64,000 nucleotides of DNA from contig NZ_CP083956.1 in the NCBI RefSeq assembly GCF_006442795.2, positions 310,001-374,000 of the forward strand, given 5' to 3'. Under the pieces are notes generated by a model. The model was given only the letters and a program-made list of their open reading frames with translations, searched no databases and was not told the DNA's origin. The position numbers and the translations under genes are program-made. Shown here piece after piece: positions 33,836 through 42,451 of the stretch; within the stretch, counting starts at the first letter, position 1, and every line of letters begins with the position of its first letter. The stretch is from Mesorhizobium sp. B1-1-8 (GTDB lineage Bacteria > Pseudomonadota > Alphaproteobacteria > Rhizobiales > Rhizobiaceae).

Positions 33836-36175
33836 TCAGTCCGGCTTTTCGGTCTTCAGCCGCTCGATCGCCATCAGCACCCGCTCCGGCGTCGCCGGCG
33901 CGTCGAGGCGCGGGCAGATCCTGTGGCCGGCGACGCTCGCCACCGCATCCGACAGCGCGTGCAGCACCGACATGCCGAGCGGGAAGGGCGGCTCGCCAAC
34001 CGCCTTGGAACGGTGCACCGTCGGCTCGTGCGCCTCAGGCCAGTCGGCCAGCGTCACGTTGAAGATCTTTGGCCGGTCGGAGGCGAGCGGGATCTTGTAG
34101 GTCGAGGGCGCATGGGTGCGCAGCCGGCCCTTATCGTCCCACCACAATTCCTCGGTGGTCAGCCAGCCCACGCCCTGGATGAAGCCGCCCTCGACCTGGC
34201 CGAGATCGATGGCCCGGTTCAGCGAGCGGCCGGTCTCATGCAGGATGTCGGTACGCTCGACCACATATTCGCCGGTCAGCGTGTCGACAGACACTTCCGA
34301 GCAGGCGGCGCCATAGGCGAAATAATAGAAGGGGCGGCCTTCGCCGTTGTCGCGGTTCCAGTGGATCTTCGGCGTCTTGTAGAAGCCGGCCGCCGATAGC
34401 TGGATGCGTGCCATGTAGGCCTGCTTGACGAGATCGGCGAAGGCGATCTCCTGGTTGCCGATGCGCACCCGGTTGGGCAAAAAGACGATCTGGTCGCGCG
34501 GCACCTGGTAATTCCCGGCGGCGAAATCGGTCAGCCGGTCACGGATTTGCCGGGCGGCGTTCTGCGCCGCCATGCCGTTGAGGTCGGTGCCCGACGATGC
34601 CGCGGTGGCCGACGTGTTCGGCACCTTGCCGGTCGTCGTCGCGGTGATTTTCACCTGGTCGAGGTCGATCTGGAATTCTTCGGCGACAACCTGCGCCACC
34701 TTGACGTAGAGGCCCTGCCCCATCTCGGTTCCGCCATGGTTCAGGTGCACCGAACCGTCGGTGTAGACATGCACCAGCGCGCCGGCCTGGTTATAGTGTG
34801 TAGCGGTGAACGAAATGCCGAACTTGACCGGCGTCAGCGCCAGGCCGCGCTTGATGAAGCGGCTGTTGTTGTTGAAGGCCGATATGTCGCGCCGGCGGCT
34901 CGCATAGTTTGAGCTCGCTTCCAGCTCGGCGACGATGCGTTGGATGATGTTGTCCTCGACCGTCTGGTGATAGGGCGTGATGTTGCGGTCGCTGGTCCCG
35001 TAAAAACTCTTCTTGCGGATCTCGAGCGGGTCCTTGCCGACGGCAAAGGCGACCTCGTCGATGACGCGCTCGGCGCCGACCATGCCCTGTGGACCGCCAA
35101 AACCGCGGAAGGCGGTATTCGAGACAGTGTTGGTGTAGAGCGGCGCCGACCGCGCATGCACGTTCGGCCAGAAATAGGCGTTGTCGCAGTGGAACAGCGC
35201 GCGGTCGGTCACCGGGCCGGACAGGTCGGCGGAAAAGCCGCAGCGCGCCGCGAACATGAAGTCGACGCCGAGAATGTTGCCGTCGTCATCGAAGCCGACC
35301 TCGTAGTCGACGAGGAAATCGTGGCGCTTGCCGGTGGCGATCATGTCGTCGTCGCGGTCGGGCCGGATCTTGACCGCCCGATGGTGCCGTTTGGCGGCAA
35401 TCGCGGCGAGCGCTGCAAACTGGTTGCCTTGCGTTTCCTTGCCGCCGAAGCCGCCACCCATGCGGCGGATCTCGACGGTAATGGCATGGCTCGGCACGCC
35501 CAGCGCATGGCTAACCATATGCTGGACTTCGCTCGGATGCTGGGTCGAGGAATAGATGGTTACGTCCTGGTCCTCGCCGGGAATGGCCATGGCGATATGG
35601 CCCTCGAGATAGAAATGCTCCTGGCCGCCGATGCGCATCTTGCCCTTCAGGCGCCGCGGCGCCTGGCGGATCGCGGTGGCGGCGTCGCCGCGCCTCAAGG
35701 TCAGCGGCGGCGTGACCAGTTTGTCCTTCCGCGGGTCGAGCTCGCCGATATCGGCGACGAAGGGCAGTTCCTTGTATTCGACCCTGGCCAGCCTGGTGGC
35801 GCGGCGCGCCTGCTCGCGCGTCTCGGCGATGACGCAGAAGATCGGCTGGCCATAAAACTCCACCTTGCCGTCGGCGAGCACCGGCTCGTCATGACGGCCG
35901 GTGGGCGAAATGTCATTCTCGCCCGGCACATCCTTTGCGGTCAGCACATCGACGACGCCGGGGGCGGTCCGCACCGCCGCCAGATCCATTTTGGTGATCG
36001 CGGCGTGGGTCGCCGCGGAAAGGCCGAGGCAGCCATGCAGCGTGCCCGCCGGCTCCGGCATGTCGTCGATATAGACGGCGGTGCCGCTGACATGCTTGTG
36101 CGCTGAATCGTGGCGCTGGTCGGTGGCGACGCCGCCGGAGATTTTTTCGGCCTTGAGGTTGGCGTGCTTGTCCAT
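33836..36175 (-). CDS. xdhB: xanthine dehydrogenase molybdopterin-binding subunit
   Basis: The 779-residue protein is the molybdenum subunit of xanthine dehydrogenase, oxidising hypoxanthine and xanthine to urate. It has the family start SGTAVYIDDMPEPAGTLHG, the molybdopterin motifs GGGFGGKETQG and RGFGGPQGMVGAERVIDE, and the late NHGGTEMGQGLYVKV and GEPPFPLGMSV, where the glutamate of the latter region is catalytic in this family. The ATG shares one base with the TGA of xdhA (TGATG), so the two subunits are coupled. A longer in-frame start runs into the xdhA gene and is not real. The xdhC gene follows 61 bp downstream. Confidence 0.95.
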   Translation of the reverse strand: MDKHANLKAEKISGGVATDQRHDSAHKHVSGTAVYIDDMPEPAGTLHGCLGLSAATHAAITKMDLAAVRTAPGVVDVLTAKDVPGENDISPTGRHDEPVLADGKVEFYGQPIFCVIAETREQARRATRLARVEYKELPFVADIGELDPRKDKLVTPPLTLRRGDAATAIRQAPRRLKGKMRIGGQEHFYLEGHIAMAIPGEDQDVTIYSSTQHPSEVQHMVSHALGVPSHAITVEIRRMGGGFGGKETQGNQFAALAAIAAKRHHRAVKIRPDRDDDMIATGKRHDFLVDYEVGFDDDGNILGVDFMFAARCGFSADLSGPVTDRALFHCDNAYFWPNVHARSAPLYTNTVSNTAFRGFGGPQGMVGAERVIDEVAFAVGKDPLEIRKKSFYGTSDRNITPYHQTVEDNIIQRIVAELEASSNYASRRRDISAFNNNSRFIKRGLALTPVKFGISFTATHYNQAGALVHVYTDGSVHLNHGGTEMGQGLYVKVAQVVAEEFQIDLDQVKITATTTGKVPNTSATAASSGTDLNGMAAQNAARQIRDRLTDFAAGNYQVPRDQIVFLPNRVRIGNQEIAFADLVKQAYMARIQLSAAGFYKTPKIHWNRDNGEGRPFYYFAYGAACSEVSVDTLTGEYVVERTDILHETGRSLNRAIDLGQVEGGFIQGVGWLTTEELWWDDKGRLRTHAPSTYKIPLASDRPKIFNVTLADWPEAHEPTVHRSKAVGEPPFPLGMSVLHALSDAVASVAGHRICPRLDAPATPERVLMAIERLKTEKPD

Positions 36176-37656
36176 CAGGCCGCCTCGTTGCGTGACACCT
36201 GGAATGGCGCCGTTGTGCCGCTCGTTTCGACATAAAAGCGCAGCAGCAGGTTCTTCGCCGCCAGCGCCCGGTATTCGGCGCTCGCCCGCATGTCGGTCAG
36301 CGGGGTGAAGTCGCTGGCGTATTCGGCCATGGCGGCCTCGACCGTCGCTTCTGTCCAAGGCCTGCCGGCCAACGCCTTTTCCACCGCGAAAGCGCGCTTC
36401 GGCGTCGCCGCCATGCCGCCATAGGCGATGCGGATATCGGCAACGGCGCCATCCTTGGCCAAGGTCAGATAGAACGCGCCGAGAGCCGCTGTGATGTCCT
36501 CGTCGCGGCGCTTGGTAACCTTGTAGACGGCAAATCTTGCGCCCTTTGCCGGCACCGGAACATGCACCGCCTCGACGAATTCGCCGGGCTGGCGGTCCTG
36601 CTTGCCATAGGCGATGAAGAAGGTTTCGAGCGGTATGGTGCGCCTTGTGTCGCCGCGCCGCAATGTAAGGCGCGCGCCGAGCGCGATCAGCGGCGGCGGC
36701 GTGTCGCCGATCGGCGAGCCGTTGGCGATGTTGCCGCCGATGGTGCCCATGTTGCGCACCTGCTCGCCGCCGATGCGGTCGAACAGCGGCCCGAGCGCCG
36801 GGATGCGCTTCGACAGCATGGCGAAGGCTTCGGAGTAAGTGACGCCGGCGCCGATCGAGATCACGCCGCCGGCTTCCGATATCGCACACAGACCGTCGAG
36901 ATTGCCGATGAAGACCGCCGGCGAGATGTCGCGCATATGCTTGGTCACCCACAGGCCGACATCGGTGGAGCCGGCAACGATCGTGGCGCCGGGCTCCCTA
37001 TCGAGCACGGCAGCGAAATCGTCGACATCAGCCGGCATAATGAGCCGTGTCTTGCCTGAGCCGATCTCGATCCGGGCGCCGTCGCGCAGCGCTTCCAGCC
37101 TCGCGGTAATCTCCCTGCGTTCCACCGCGAGCGGGTCCTTAGCGGCTTTGCCGTAGCTCGATGTGGCGCGGGCGGCGCGCATGATCGCCTCATAGCCGGT
37201 GCAGCGGCAGAGATTGCCTTGCAGCGCCTTCTCTATGGCCGCATCGGAGGGATCTGGCGTCTTCATCCACAGCGCATAGAGCGACATGACGAAGCCGGGG
37301 GTGCAGAAACCACATTGCGAGCCGTGGAAATCGACCATCGCCTGCTGCACCGGGTGCAGTTGGCCAGGCAGGCCACGCAAATGTTCGATGGTGACGACAT
37401 GGGTGCCATCGAGCGAGCCCATGAAGCGGATGCAGGCATTGACGCTTTCATAGACCAAGCCTTCGGCCGACAACTTGCCGACCAGCACGGTGCAGGCGCC
37501 GCAATCGCCTTCGGCGCAGCCTTCCTTGGTGCCGCGCAATGAGCGGTCGAGCCGTAGCCAGTCCAGCAAAGTGGCATCGGGCGCAACGTCACTCAGCGCG
37601 ACATCGCTGCCGTTCAGGATGAAGCGGATTTCGTTGCGGATTTTGATCTCGGCCAT
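36175..37656 (-). CDS. xdhA: xanthine dehydrogenase small subunit (Fe-S and FAD domains)
   Basis: The 493-residue protein has two [2Fe-2S] domains, the ferredoxin-like one with GCAEGDCGACTVLVG near residue 45 and the second with CGFCTPGFVMSLYAL and NLCRCTGYEAI around 110-155. An FAD-binding domain starts near 195 (AGSTDVGLWVTKHM) and contains GTIGGNIANGSPIGD near 280. It passes electrons from the molybdenum subunit to NAD. It lies between uraH (five bp upstream) and xdhB (one-base overlap), so the order is uraH-xdhA-xdhB-xdhC. No residues expected for the iron-sulfur centres are missing. Confidence 0.95.
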   Translation of the reverse strand: MAEIKIRNEIRFILNGSDVALSDVAPDATLLDWLRLDRSLRGTKEGCAEGDCGACTVLVGKLSAEGLVYESVNACIRFMGSLDGTHVVTIEHLRGLPGQLHPVQQAMVDFHGSQCGFCTPGFVMSLYALWMKTPDPSDAAIEKALQGNLCRCTGYEAIMRAARATSSYGKAAKDPLAVERREITARLEALRDGARIEIGSGKTRLIMPADVDDFAAVLDREPGATIVAGSTDVGLWVTKHMRDISPAVFIGNLDGLCAISEAGGVISIGAGVTYSEAFAMLSKRIPALGPLFDRIGGEQVRNMGTIGGNIANGSPIGDTPPPLIALGARLTLRRGDTRRTIPLETFFIAYGKQDRQPGEFVEAVHVPVPAKGARFAVYKVTKRRDEDITAALGAFYLTLAKDGAVADIRIAYGGMAATPKRAFAVEKALAGRPWTEATVEAAMAEYASDFTPLTDMRASAEYRALAAKNLLLRFYVETSGTTAPFQVSRNEAA

Positions 37657-37661
37657 CTATT

Positions 37662-38036
37662 TCAGCTCCCGCGATAGGTCGAGTAGCCGTAAGGCGAAAT
37701 CAAGAGCGGCACATGGTAATGCCGTTGCTCCGCCATGCCGAAGCGGATCGGCACGGTGTCGAGGAAGGCCGGCTCCGGCAGGCTCACCCCTTGCCCGCGC
37801 AGATAATCGCCGGCGGCGAAGATGAGCTCGTATTCGCCTGTACGGAATTCGGCGCCGGCAAGCAGCGGCGCATCGCAGCGGCCGTCATCATTGGTGATGA
37901 CGGTTTTCAGATGCGTGCGGGTCTGGCGTTCGATGCGAAACAGCTCGATCGACAGACCCTTTGCCGGCCTGCCGGTCGCGGTGTCGAGAACATGGGTCGT
38001 CAGACGCCCGCCATCGGCTTTCGACGTTTCTGCCAC
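37662..38036 (-). CDS. uraH: hydroxyisourate hydrolase (transthyretin-like)
   Basis: The 124-residue protein is a transthyretin-like HIUase. It starts with the family strand [20 protein letters not shown] with the first catalytic histidine, has the central arginine and [12 protein letters not shown], and ends in [19 protein letters not shown], the diagnostic YRGS C-terminus. It hydrolyses 5-hydroxyisourate, the product of PuuD, to OHCU, which is then decarboxylated by the C-terminal domain of the puuE-uraD product encoded divergently. It leads the uraH-xdhABC operon. A 195-bp shared upstream region probably serves both directions. Confidence 0.95.
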   Translation of the reverse strand: MAETSKADGGRLTTHVLDTATGRPAKGLSIELFRIERQTRTHLKTVITNDDGRCDAPLLAGAEFRTGEYELIFAAGDYLRGQGVSLPEPAFLDTVPIRFGMAEQRHYHVPLLISPYGYSTYRGS

Positions 38037-38231
38037 TGGCCGCCTCCCACTTCCAGTACGACCGATTGGCCGGTACTGTCCGACATTTTCAAGTCAATTG
38101 TGCGCTCATTAAAGGCCATGCATAAGTCCCGGTCGAGCGGAGTGGGACAAAAAGCACTTTCAAAAATTTTCGGGGGAATGCGCGGGCACTCCTTTCGATA
38201 TCCTCACATCAACCATCGGGCAGGAGCGGCA

Positions 38232-39656
38232 ATGCGTTACGAACGGGACATGCGCGGTTACGGGGCAAATCCGCCGGACCCGAAATGGCCCGGCGGCGCG
38301 CATATCGCGGTGCAGTTCGTCGTCAATTATGAAGAAGGCGGCGAGAATTGCGTGCTGCACGGCGACAAGGCCTCGGAAGCCTTTCTCTCCGAGATCGTCG
38401 GTGCGGCGCCCTGGCTCGGCCAGCGCCACTGGAACATGGAATCGATCTATGAATATGGCGCGCGGGCCGGCTTCTGGCGGCTCCACCGGCTGTTCACCGA
38501 AGCCGGAGTGCCGGTGACCTGCTACGGTGTCGCCACCGCGCTGGCGCGCTCGCCCGATCAGGTCGCGGCGATGCAGGAGGCCGGCTGGGAGATCGCCTCG
38601 CATGGGCTGAAATGGATCGACTACCGCGACCACGGGGCGGAGGACGAGCGGCGCGATCTCGAAGCGGCGATCCGGCTGCACTATGAGGTGACTGGCGCGC
38701 GGCCGACCGGCTGGTACACCGGCCGCACTTCGGTCAACACGGTGCGGCTCGTCGCCGAGGAAGGTGGCTTCGACTACGTCTCCGACACCTATGACGATGA
38801 GCTGCCCTACTGGCTCGACCGCGAGGGGCTGGAGACGCCGCAGCTCATCATTCCCTATACTCTCGACGCCAACGACATGCGCTTTGCAACGCCGCAAGGG
38901 TTCAATTCGGGCGACCAGTTCTTCGCCTATCTGAAGGACAGTTTCGATACCCTCTGTGCCGAGGGCAAGGCGGGGCGGCCGCGCATGATGAATATCGGCC
39001 TGCACTGCCGGCTGGTCGGCCGTCCCGGCCGCGTGGCGGCCCTGAAGCGCTTCATCGACTATGTGAAGTCGCACGACAAGGTGTGGCTGGCTCGGCGCAT
39101 CGACATCGCGAAACACTGGCGCGAAACGCATCCCTACCAGGCGCCGGCGCTACGCCCCTCCAGGATGGAGTTCCAAGAATTCGTGCATGCCTTCGGCGGC
39201 GTGTTCGAACACTCGCCGTGGATTGCCGAGCGCGCCTTTGAGCTGGAGCTCGGCCCGGCGCATGACAGCGCCGGCGGGCTGCACAACGCGCTTTGCCGTA
39301 TCTTCCGCGCGGCGACGGAGGCCGAGCGGCTCTCGGTGCTCAACGCCCATCCCGATCTTGCCGGCAAGCTGGCCAAGGCCAAGCGGCTGACGGCGGAATC
39401 GACCAAGGAGCAGGCCTCGGCCGGGCTCGATGCGCTGACCGACAAGGAGCGCGAGCTGTTCTCAAAGCTCAACGCCGCCTATGTCACCACCTTCGGCTTT
39501 CCCTTCATCATTGCGGTCAAGGGCAAGACAAAAGACGAGATCCTGGCGGAATTCGAGGCGCGCATCGGCAACAGCCGCGGCGCCGAATTCGAAACCGCCT
39601 GCAAACAGGTCGAGCGCATCGCGCTGCTTCGGCTGAAAGACATGCTGCCACTCTAA
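38232..39656 (+). CDS. puuE: bifunctional allantoinase PuuE / OHCU decarboxylase fusion
   Basis: The 474-residue protein joins two enzymes. Residues 1 to about 305 are the polysaccharide-deacetylase-like allantoinase PuuE (MRYERDMRGYGANPPDPKWP, GWEIASHGLKWIDY, MMNIGLHCRLVGRPGR). Residues about 312 to 474 are OHCU decarboxylase (FGGVFEHSPWIAERAF, then LNAHPDLAGKLAKA with H373, and FGFPFIIAVKG). The second domain makes S-allantoin and the first opens it to allantoate, consecutive steps. GGAG lies just before the ATG at 38232. The in-frame extension to 37713 runs over the divergent uraH gene and is discarded. It is followed by the ureidoglycine and ureidoglycolate genes. Confidence 0.93.
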   Translation: MRYERDMRGYGANPPDPKWPGGAHIAVQFVVNYEEGGENCVLHGDKASEAFLSEIVGAAPWLGQRHWNMESIYEYGARAGFWRLHRLFTEAGVPVTCYGVATALARSPDQVAAMQEAGWEIASHGLKWIDYRDHGAEDERRDLEAAIRLHYEVTGARPTGWYTGRTSVNTVRLVAEEGGFDYVSDTYDDELPYWLDREGLETPQLIIPYTLDANDMRFATPQGFNSGDQFFAYLKDSFDTLCAEGKAGRPRMMNIGLHCRLVGRPGRVAALKRFIDYVKSHDKVWLARRIDIAKHWRETHPYQAPALRPSRMEFQEFVHAFGGVFEHSPWIAERAFELELGPAHDSAGGLHNALCRIFRAATEAERLSVLNAHPDLAGKLAKAKRLTAESTKEQASAGLDALTDKERELFSKLNAAYVTTFGFPFIIAVKGKTKDEILAEFEARIGNSRGAEFETACKQVERIALLRLKDMLPL

Positions 39657-39756
39657 TGTTTGTTTTTACGCAATTCCGGACGGAAGGCCACGGCGAAGTC
39701 GCCGAACCTAACCGCTTCACACTTTTCCTGGAATTGCTTTGAGAGCCAGGAACCCC

Positions 39757-40617
39757 ATGGATATGATCAAGACGCCCGAGCGAACCTACTACGCCCCGCA
39801 TGGCGGCCACCCCGGCCAGAGCGAGCTCTTGACCGGCCGCGCAGTCTTCACCGAGGCCTATGCCGTCATCCCCAAAGGCGTGATGCAGGACATCGTGACA
39901 AGCGCGCTGCCGTTCTGGGACAAGACCAGGGTGTGGATCATCGCAAGGCCGCTTTCGGGCTTCGCCGAGACCTTCTCGCAATACATCGTCGAGGTCGAGC
40001 CGGGCGGCGGCAGCGACCGGCCGGAGCCGGATGAAGGCGCCGAGGGCGTGCTGTTCGTGGTCGAGGGCGAGCTCAGCGTTTCGCTTGCCGGCAAAAAACA
40101 CGTGCTTGCCCCCGGTGGCTTCGCCTTCCTGCCGCCGGCGAGCGGCTGGACGGTTCGCAACGAGAGTGGCTCGGCCGTCCGCTTCCACTGGATCCGCAAA
40201 GCCTATGAGGCGGTGGATGGCCTCGACGCGCCGGAAGCCTTCTTCACCAACGAGCAGCAGGTGGCGCCGAACGCGATGCCGGGCACCGAAGGCCGCTGGG
40301 CGACGACGCGCTTCGTCGATCCGGCCGACATGCGCCACGACATGCACGTCACCATCGTCACGCTGGAACCGGGCGCGGTCATCCCCTTCGCCGAGACGCA
40401 CGTCATGGAGCACGGGCTCTATGTGCTGGAAGGCAAGGCCGTCTACCGGCTCAACCAGGACTGGGTCGAGGTCGAGGCCGGCGACTACATGTGGCTGCGC
40501 GCCTTCTGCCCGCAGGCCTGCTATGCCGGCGGCCCCGGCAAATTCCGCTATCTGCTCTACAAGGACGTCAACCGGCACGCCAAGCTGGGCGGCCATCTCG
40601 GGGGCCGCGCGCGGTGA
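39757..40617 (+). CDS. (S)-ureidoglycine aminohydrolase (bicupin, YlbA/AllE/UGHY)
   Basis: The 286-residue protein has two cupin domains, as in YlbA-type ureidoglycine aminohydrolases. It begins TPERTYYAPHGGHPGQSELL, has VVEGELSVSLAGKKHVL in the first cupin, and IVTLEPGAVIPFAETHVMEHG in the second with clustered histidine and glutamate metal ligands. It releases ammonia from (S)-ureidoglycine to give ureidoglycolate. ATG at 39757 with AGGA just upstream is preferred to an in-frame TTG at 39739. The stop overlaps the GTG of allA by four bases. The enzyme making its substrate, allantoate amidohydrolase, is not in this window. Confidence 0.9.
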   Translation: MDMIKTPERTYYAPHGGHPGQSELLTGRAVFTEAYAVIPKGVMQDIVTSALPFWDKTRVWIIARPLSGFAETFSQYIVEVEPGGGSDRPEPDEGAEGVLFVVEGELSVSLAGKKHVLAPGGFAFLPPASGWTVRNESGSAVRFHWIRKAYEAVDGLDAPEAFFTNEQQVAPNAMPGTEGRWATTRFVDPADMRHDMHVTIVTLEPGAVIPFAETHVMEHGLYVLEGKAVYRLNQDWVEVEAGDYMWLRAFCPQACYAGGPGKFRYLLYKDVNRHAKLGGHLGGRAR

Positions 40618-41105
40618 CCCGCGTCGTTGCCCGGCCATTAACGCGGGAAAATTTCGCGCCTTTCGGCGATGTCATCGATATGGGCGGCGACAATCACTAT
40701 CCGATCAATGGCGGCAAGGCGATGCGCTACCACGACCTCGCCACCGCCGAGGCCATCGGGCCGAACGCAAAGGTGCTGATCTCGATGGTGCGCGGCACGC
40801 CCTACGAGATGCCGCTGAAGCTTACTATGGTCGAGCGCCATCCGTTCGGCAGCCAGGCCTTCATCCCGCTGTCGCCGCGCCCGTTCCTGGTCGTCGTCTG
40901 CCATGACACCAAGGACGGTCCTGGCGAGCCGCATGCCTTCATCACCGCGCCAGGCCAGGGCATCAATTACCGCCGCAACCTCTGGCACGGCGTGCTGACG
41001 CCGATCGGCGAGGAGCAGGATTTCCTGATTGTCGACCGCGGTGGCGAGGGCTCCAACCTCGAGGAGTGCCATTTCTCGCATCCTTATGAAATCCACCTTC
41101 CCTAA
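40614..41105 (+). CDS. allA: ureidoglycolate lyase
   Basis: The 163-residue protein follows the AllA family: TRVVARPLTRENFAPFGDVI at the start, SMVRGTPYEMPLKLTMVERH, and AFITAPGQGINYRRNLWHGV with LTPIGEEQDFLIVDRGG near the end. It splits ureidoglycolate into glyoxylate and urea, the last step before central metabolism. The start is GTG at 40614 and overlaps the stop of the preceding gene in GTGA. A frame reaching upstream to 40491 has no support. Two carbons leave as glyoxylate, which the reductase and glycerate kinase encoded in the window could use. Confidence 0.93.
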   Translation: MTRVVARPLTRENFAPFGDVIDMGGDNHYPINGGKAMRYHDLATAEAIGPNAKVLISMVRGTPYEMPLKLTMVERHPFGSQAFIPLSPRPFLVVVCHDTKDGPGEPHAFITAPGQGINYRRNLWHGVLTPIGEEQDFLIVDRGGEGSNLEECHFSHPYEIHLP

Positions 41106-41121
41106 GAGCTTTCGATTTCCC

Positions 41122-41715
41122 ATGACCGACATTTCGCTGATCGACCGCCTGCTCGACGTGATCGAGCACGATATCGTGCCGAAGACGGCTGAAGGCGTTT
41201 CTCACGGCAACAAATTGTTCGGCGCCGCGATCCTCAGGAAGGACGATCGCTCGCTGGTGCTGGCCGAAACCAACAACGAGATCGAAAACCCGCTCTGGCA
41301 TGGCGAGGTGCATTGCCTGAAGCGCTTTTACGAGATGCCGAAGGCCGAGCGTGTCGACACCAAGGATGCGCTGTTCCTGGCCACGCACGAGCCCTGCTCG
41401 CTCTGTTTGTCGGCGATCACCTGGACCGGTTTCGACAATTTCTACTACCTCTTCAGCCACGAGGATTCGCGAGATTCATTCGCCATCCCGCATGATCTGA
41501 AAATCCTGAAGGAGGTGTTCACACTGGATCCAGGCGGCTACAATGCCGAGAACGCTTATTGGAACAGCTTTTCCATACGCAGGCTGGTCAGGGCTTTGCC
41601 CGAGGCTGAGCGCAAGCGGCTGGAGGCGAGGATCGGCAGGATTGCGGCGCGCTATGACGAGCTGTCGGACGCCTATCAGGCAAGCAAGGCGGAGAACGAC
41701 ATTCCGCTGAACTGA
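41122..41715 (+). CDS. cytidine/deoxycytidylate deaminase-fold nucleoside deaminase
   Basis: The 197-residue protein has the zinc deaminase signature: H60 and E62 in LWHGEVHC and the PCSLC motif with C92 and C95. The fold includes guanine, cytosine, tRNA-adenosine and CMP deaminases. It lacks obvious tRNA-binding motifs and is longer than a TadA, so a small purine or pyrimidine base or nucleoside substrate is more likely. It lies at the end of the purine operon, 16 bp after allA, and may supply or remove a purine base, but this is inference. The chosen ATG is in frame with an open reading frame that extends upstream into allA. Confidence 0.85.
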   Translation: MTDISLIDRLLDVIEHDIVPKTAEGVSHGNKLFGAAILRKDDRSLVLAETNNEIENPLWHGEVHCLKRFYEMPKAERVDTKDALFLATHEPCSLCLSAITWTGFDNFYYLFSHEDSRDSFAIPHDLKILKEVFTLDPGGYNAENAYWNSFSIRRLVRALPEAERKRLEARIGRIAARYDELSDAYQASKAENDIPLN

Positions 41716-41725
41716 CGCGGATTGC

Positions 41726-42037
41726 CTACCTTACCTTCGCGTTTTTCAGCACTTCATTTATCCTTGCCTGCCAGCCTTTGCCGGTCGCCTTGAATTTCCT
41801 GACGACGTCCTGGTCCAGGCGGATGGAGACGACTTGCTTTGGTTTTTCCAGGGCCGGCCGGCCACGGGAACGCCGTATGCTCTCGAAAAGCTCCGGGAGC
41901 GCTTCTGCGAAGGACTTGGCTTGAGTCAGCTGTTCGTCGGTCGCATCTCCGTCCTCGGGATCGGCAGCAATCTGTCTTTGAATTTCTGCTTCCTCGGCAT
42001 CAGTAAGCCGCCGAATGTGTGACTTAGCGTTGCTCAT
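41726..42037 (-). CDS. brnA: BrnA-family antitoxin
   Basis: The 103-residue protein has the BrnA layout: an acidic N-terminal region that binds the toxin (EAEIQRQIAADPEDGDATDE) and a C-terminal ribbon-helix-helix DNA-binding end (GRPALEKPKQVVSIRLDQDV, then FKATGKGWQARINEVLK). It neutralises the BrnT RNase and represses its own operon together with it. ATG at 42037 has AAAGG eight bases upstream; an ATG nine codons upstream lacks such a site. It overlaps the end of brnT by 14 bases, the normal brnTA order. Confidence 0.88.
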   Translation of the reverse strand: MSNAKSHIRRLTDAEEAEIQRQIAADPEDGDATDEQLTQAKSFAEALPELFESIRRSRGRPALEKPKQVVSIRLDQDVVRKFKATGKGWQARINEVLKNAKVR

Positions 42038-42278
42038 ACACGGACCTTTCCTTTCGGCTGGCATGACGCATCGAGATCACCGAGATAGCTTCGGAACCAA
42101 GCGGCTTGAAGATCACGGCGAGAATGACCTCTCCAAATTCTCCAACCGCCTTGAGCCGGCCGGCCTTGGCCGGGAGGACGATTGACGTGGCAAAAAACTC
42201 GATGTCGAGATCGGCGAAGTCGAGACCCCGGTTTTCGAGGTTCGTCACCCGTTTTGGCTCATCCCAAACGATTTTCAG
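42024..42278 (-). CDS. brnT: BrnT-family toxin with a CTG start
   Basis: The 84-residue protein follows BrnT: KIVWDEPKRVTNLENRGLDF at the N-terminus, then ADLDIEFF, and AISVISMRHASRKERSVYE near the C-terminus, with the conserved arginines and the histidine of the RNase site. The N-terminal residues KIVWDEPKR are encoded upstream of the first GTG at 42248. In frame, the only possible start before a TGA 9 bases further upstream is CTG at 42278. I take CTG as the start, giving the normal family length. Expression of the toxin may be deliberately low. The upstream region is AT-rich for this genome, which hints at acquisition by transfer. Confidence 0.83.
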   Translation of the reverse strand: MKIVWDEPKRVTNLENRGLDFADLDIEFFATSIVLPAKAGRLKAVGEFGEVILAVIFKPLGSEAISVISMRHASRKERSVYEQR

Positions 42279-42292
42279 GCGAGATCATCCAC

Positions 42293-42331
42293 TATGTATG
42301 CGTCGGGCCATTTAAATAAACGTAATACATA
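42293..42331. promoter_or_regulatory. possible BrnA operator / brnTA promoter region
   Basis: Just upstream of brnT is an AT-rich stretch with inverted 7-mers TATGTAT (42293-42299) and ATACATA (42325-42331), 25 bases apart. BrnA proteins repress their own promoter at inverted repeats, so this is the best candidate site. No binding site is known for this organism, and the assignment is by position and symmetry only. Confidence 0.35.
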
Positions 42332-42451
42332 AATTAATCGGGGATGCAAGAGAAGCGGATAGTGGAGGATGCGCTCACTAACGACCCAGGTCGCATTTTT
42401 TGATGCTCCAGTCGCGAATGGCGATTGAAAGTCGGGCCGCCGCGGGGCGTT

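Noticed and set aside
35913-36952. Long N-terminal extension of XdhB reading into xdhA
   Set aside because: The upstream part overlaps xdhA in another frame, and the TGATG junction gives a clear start at 36175.
37713-38231. N-terminal extension of the PuuE-UraD fusion across uraH
   Set aside because: It lies opposite the uraH gene and the PuuE family N-terminus begins at 38232 with a ribosome site.
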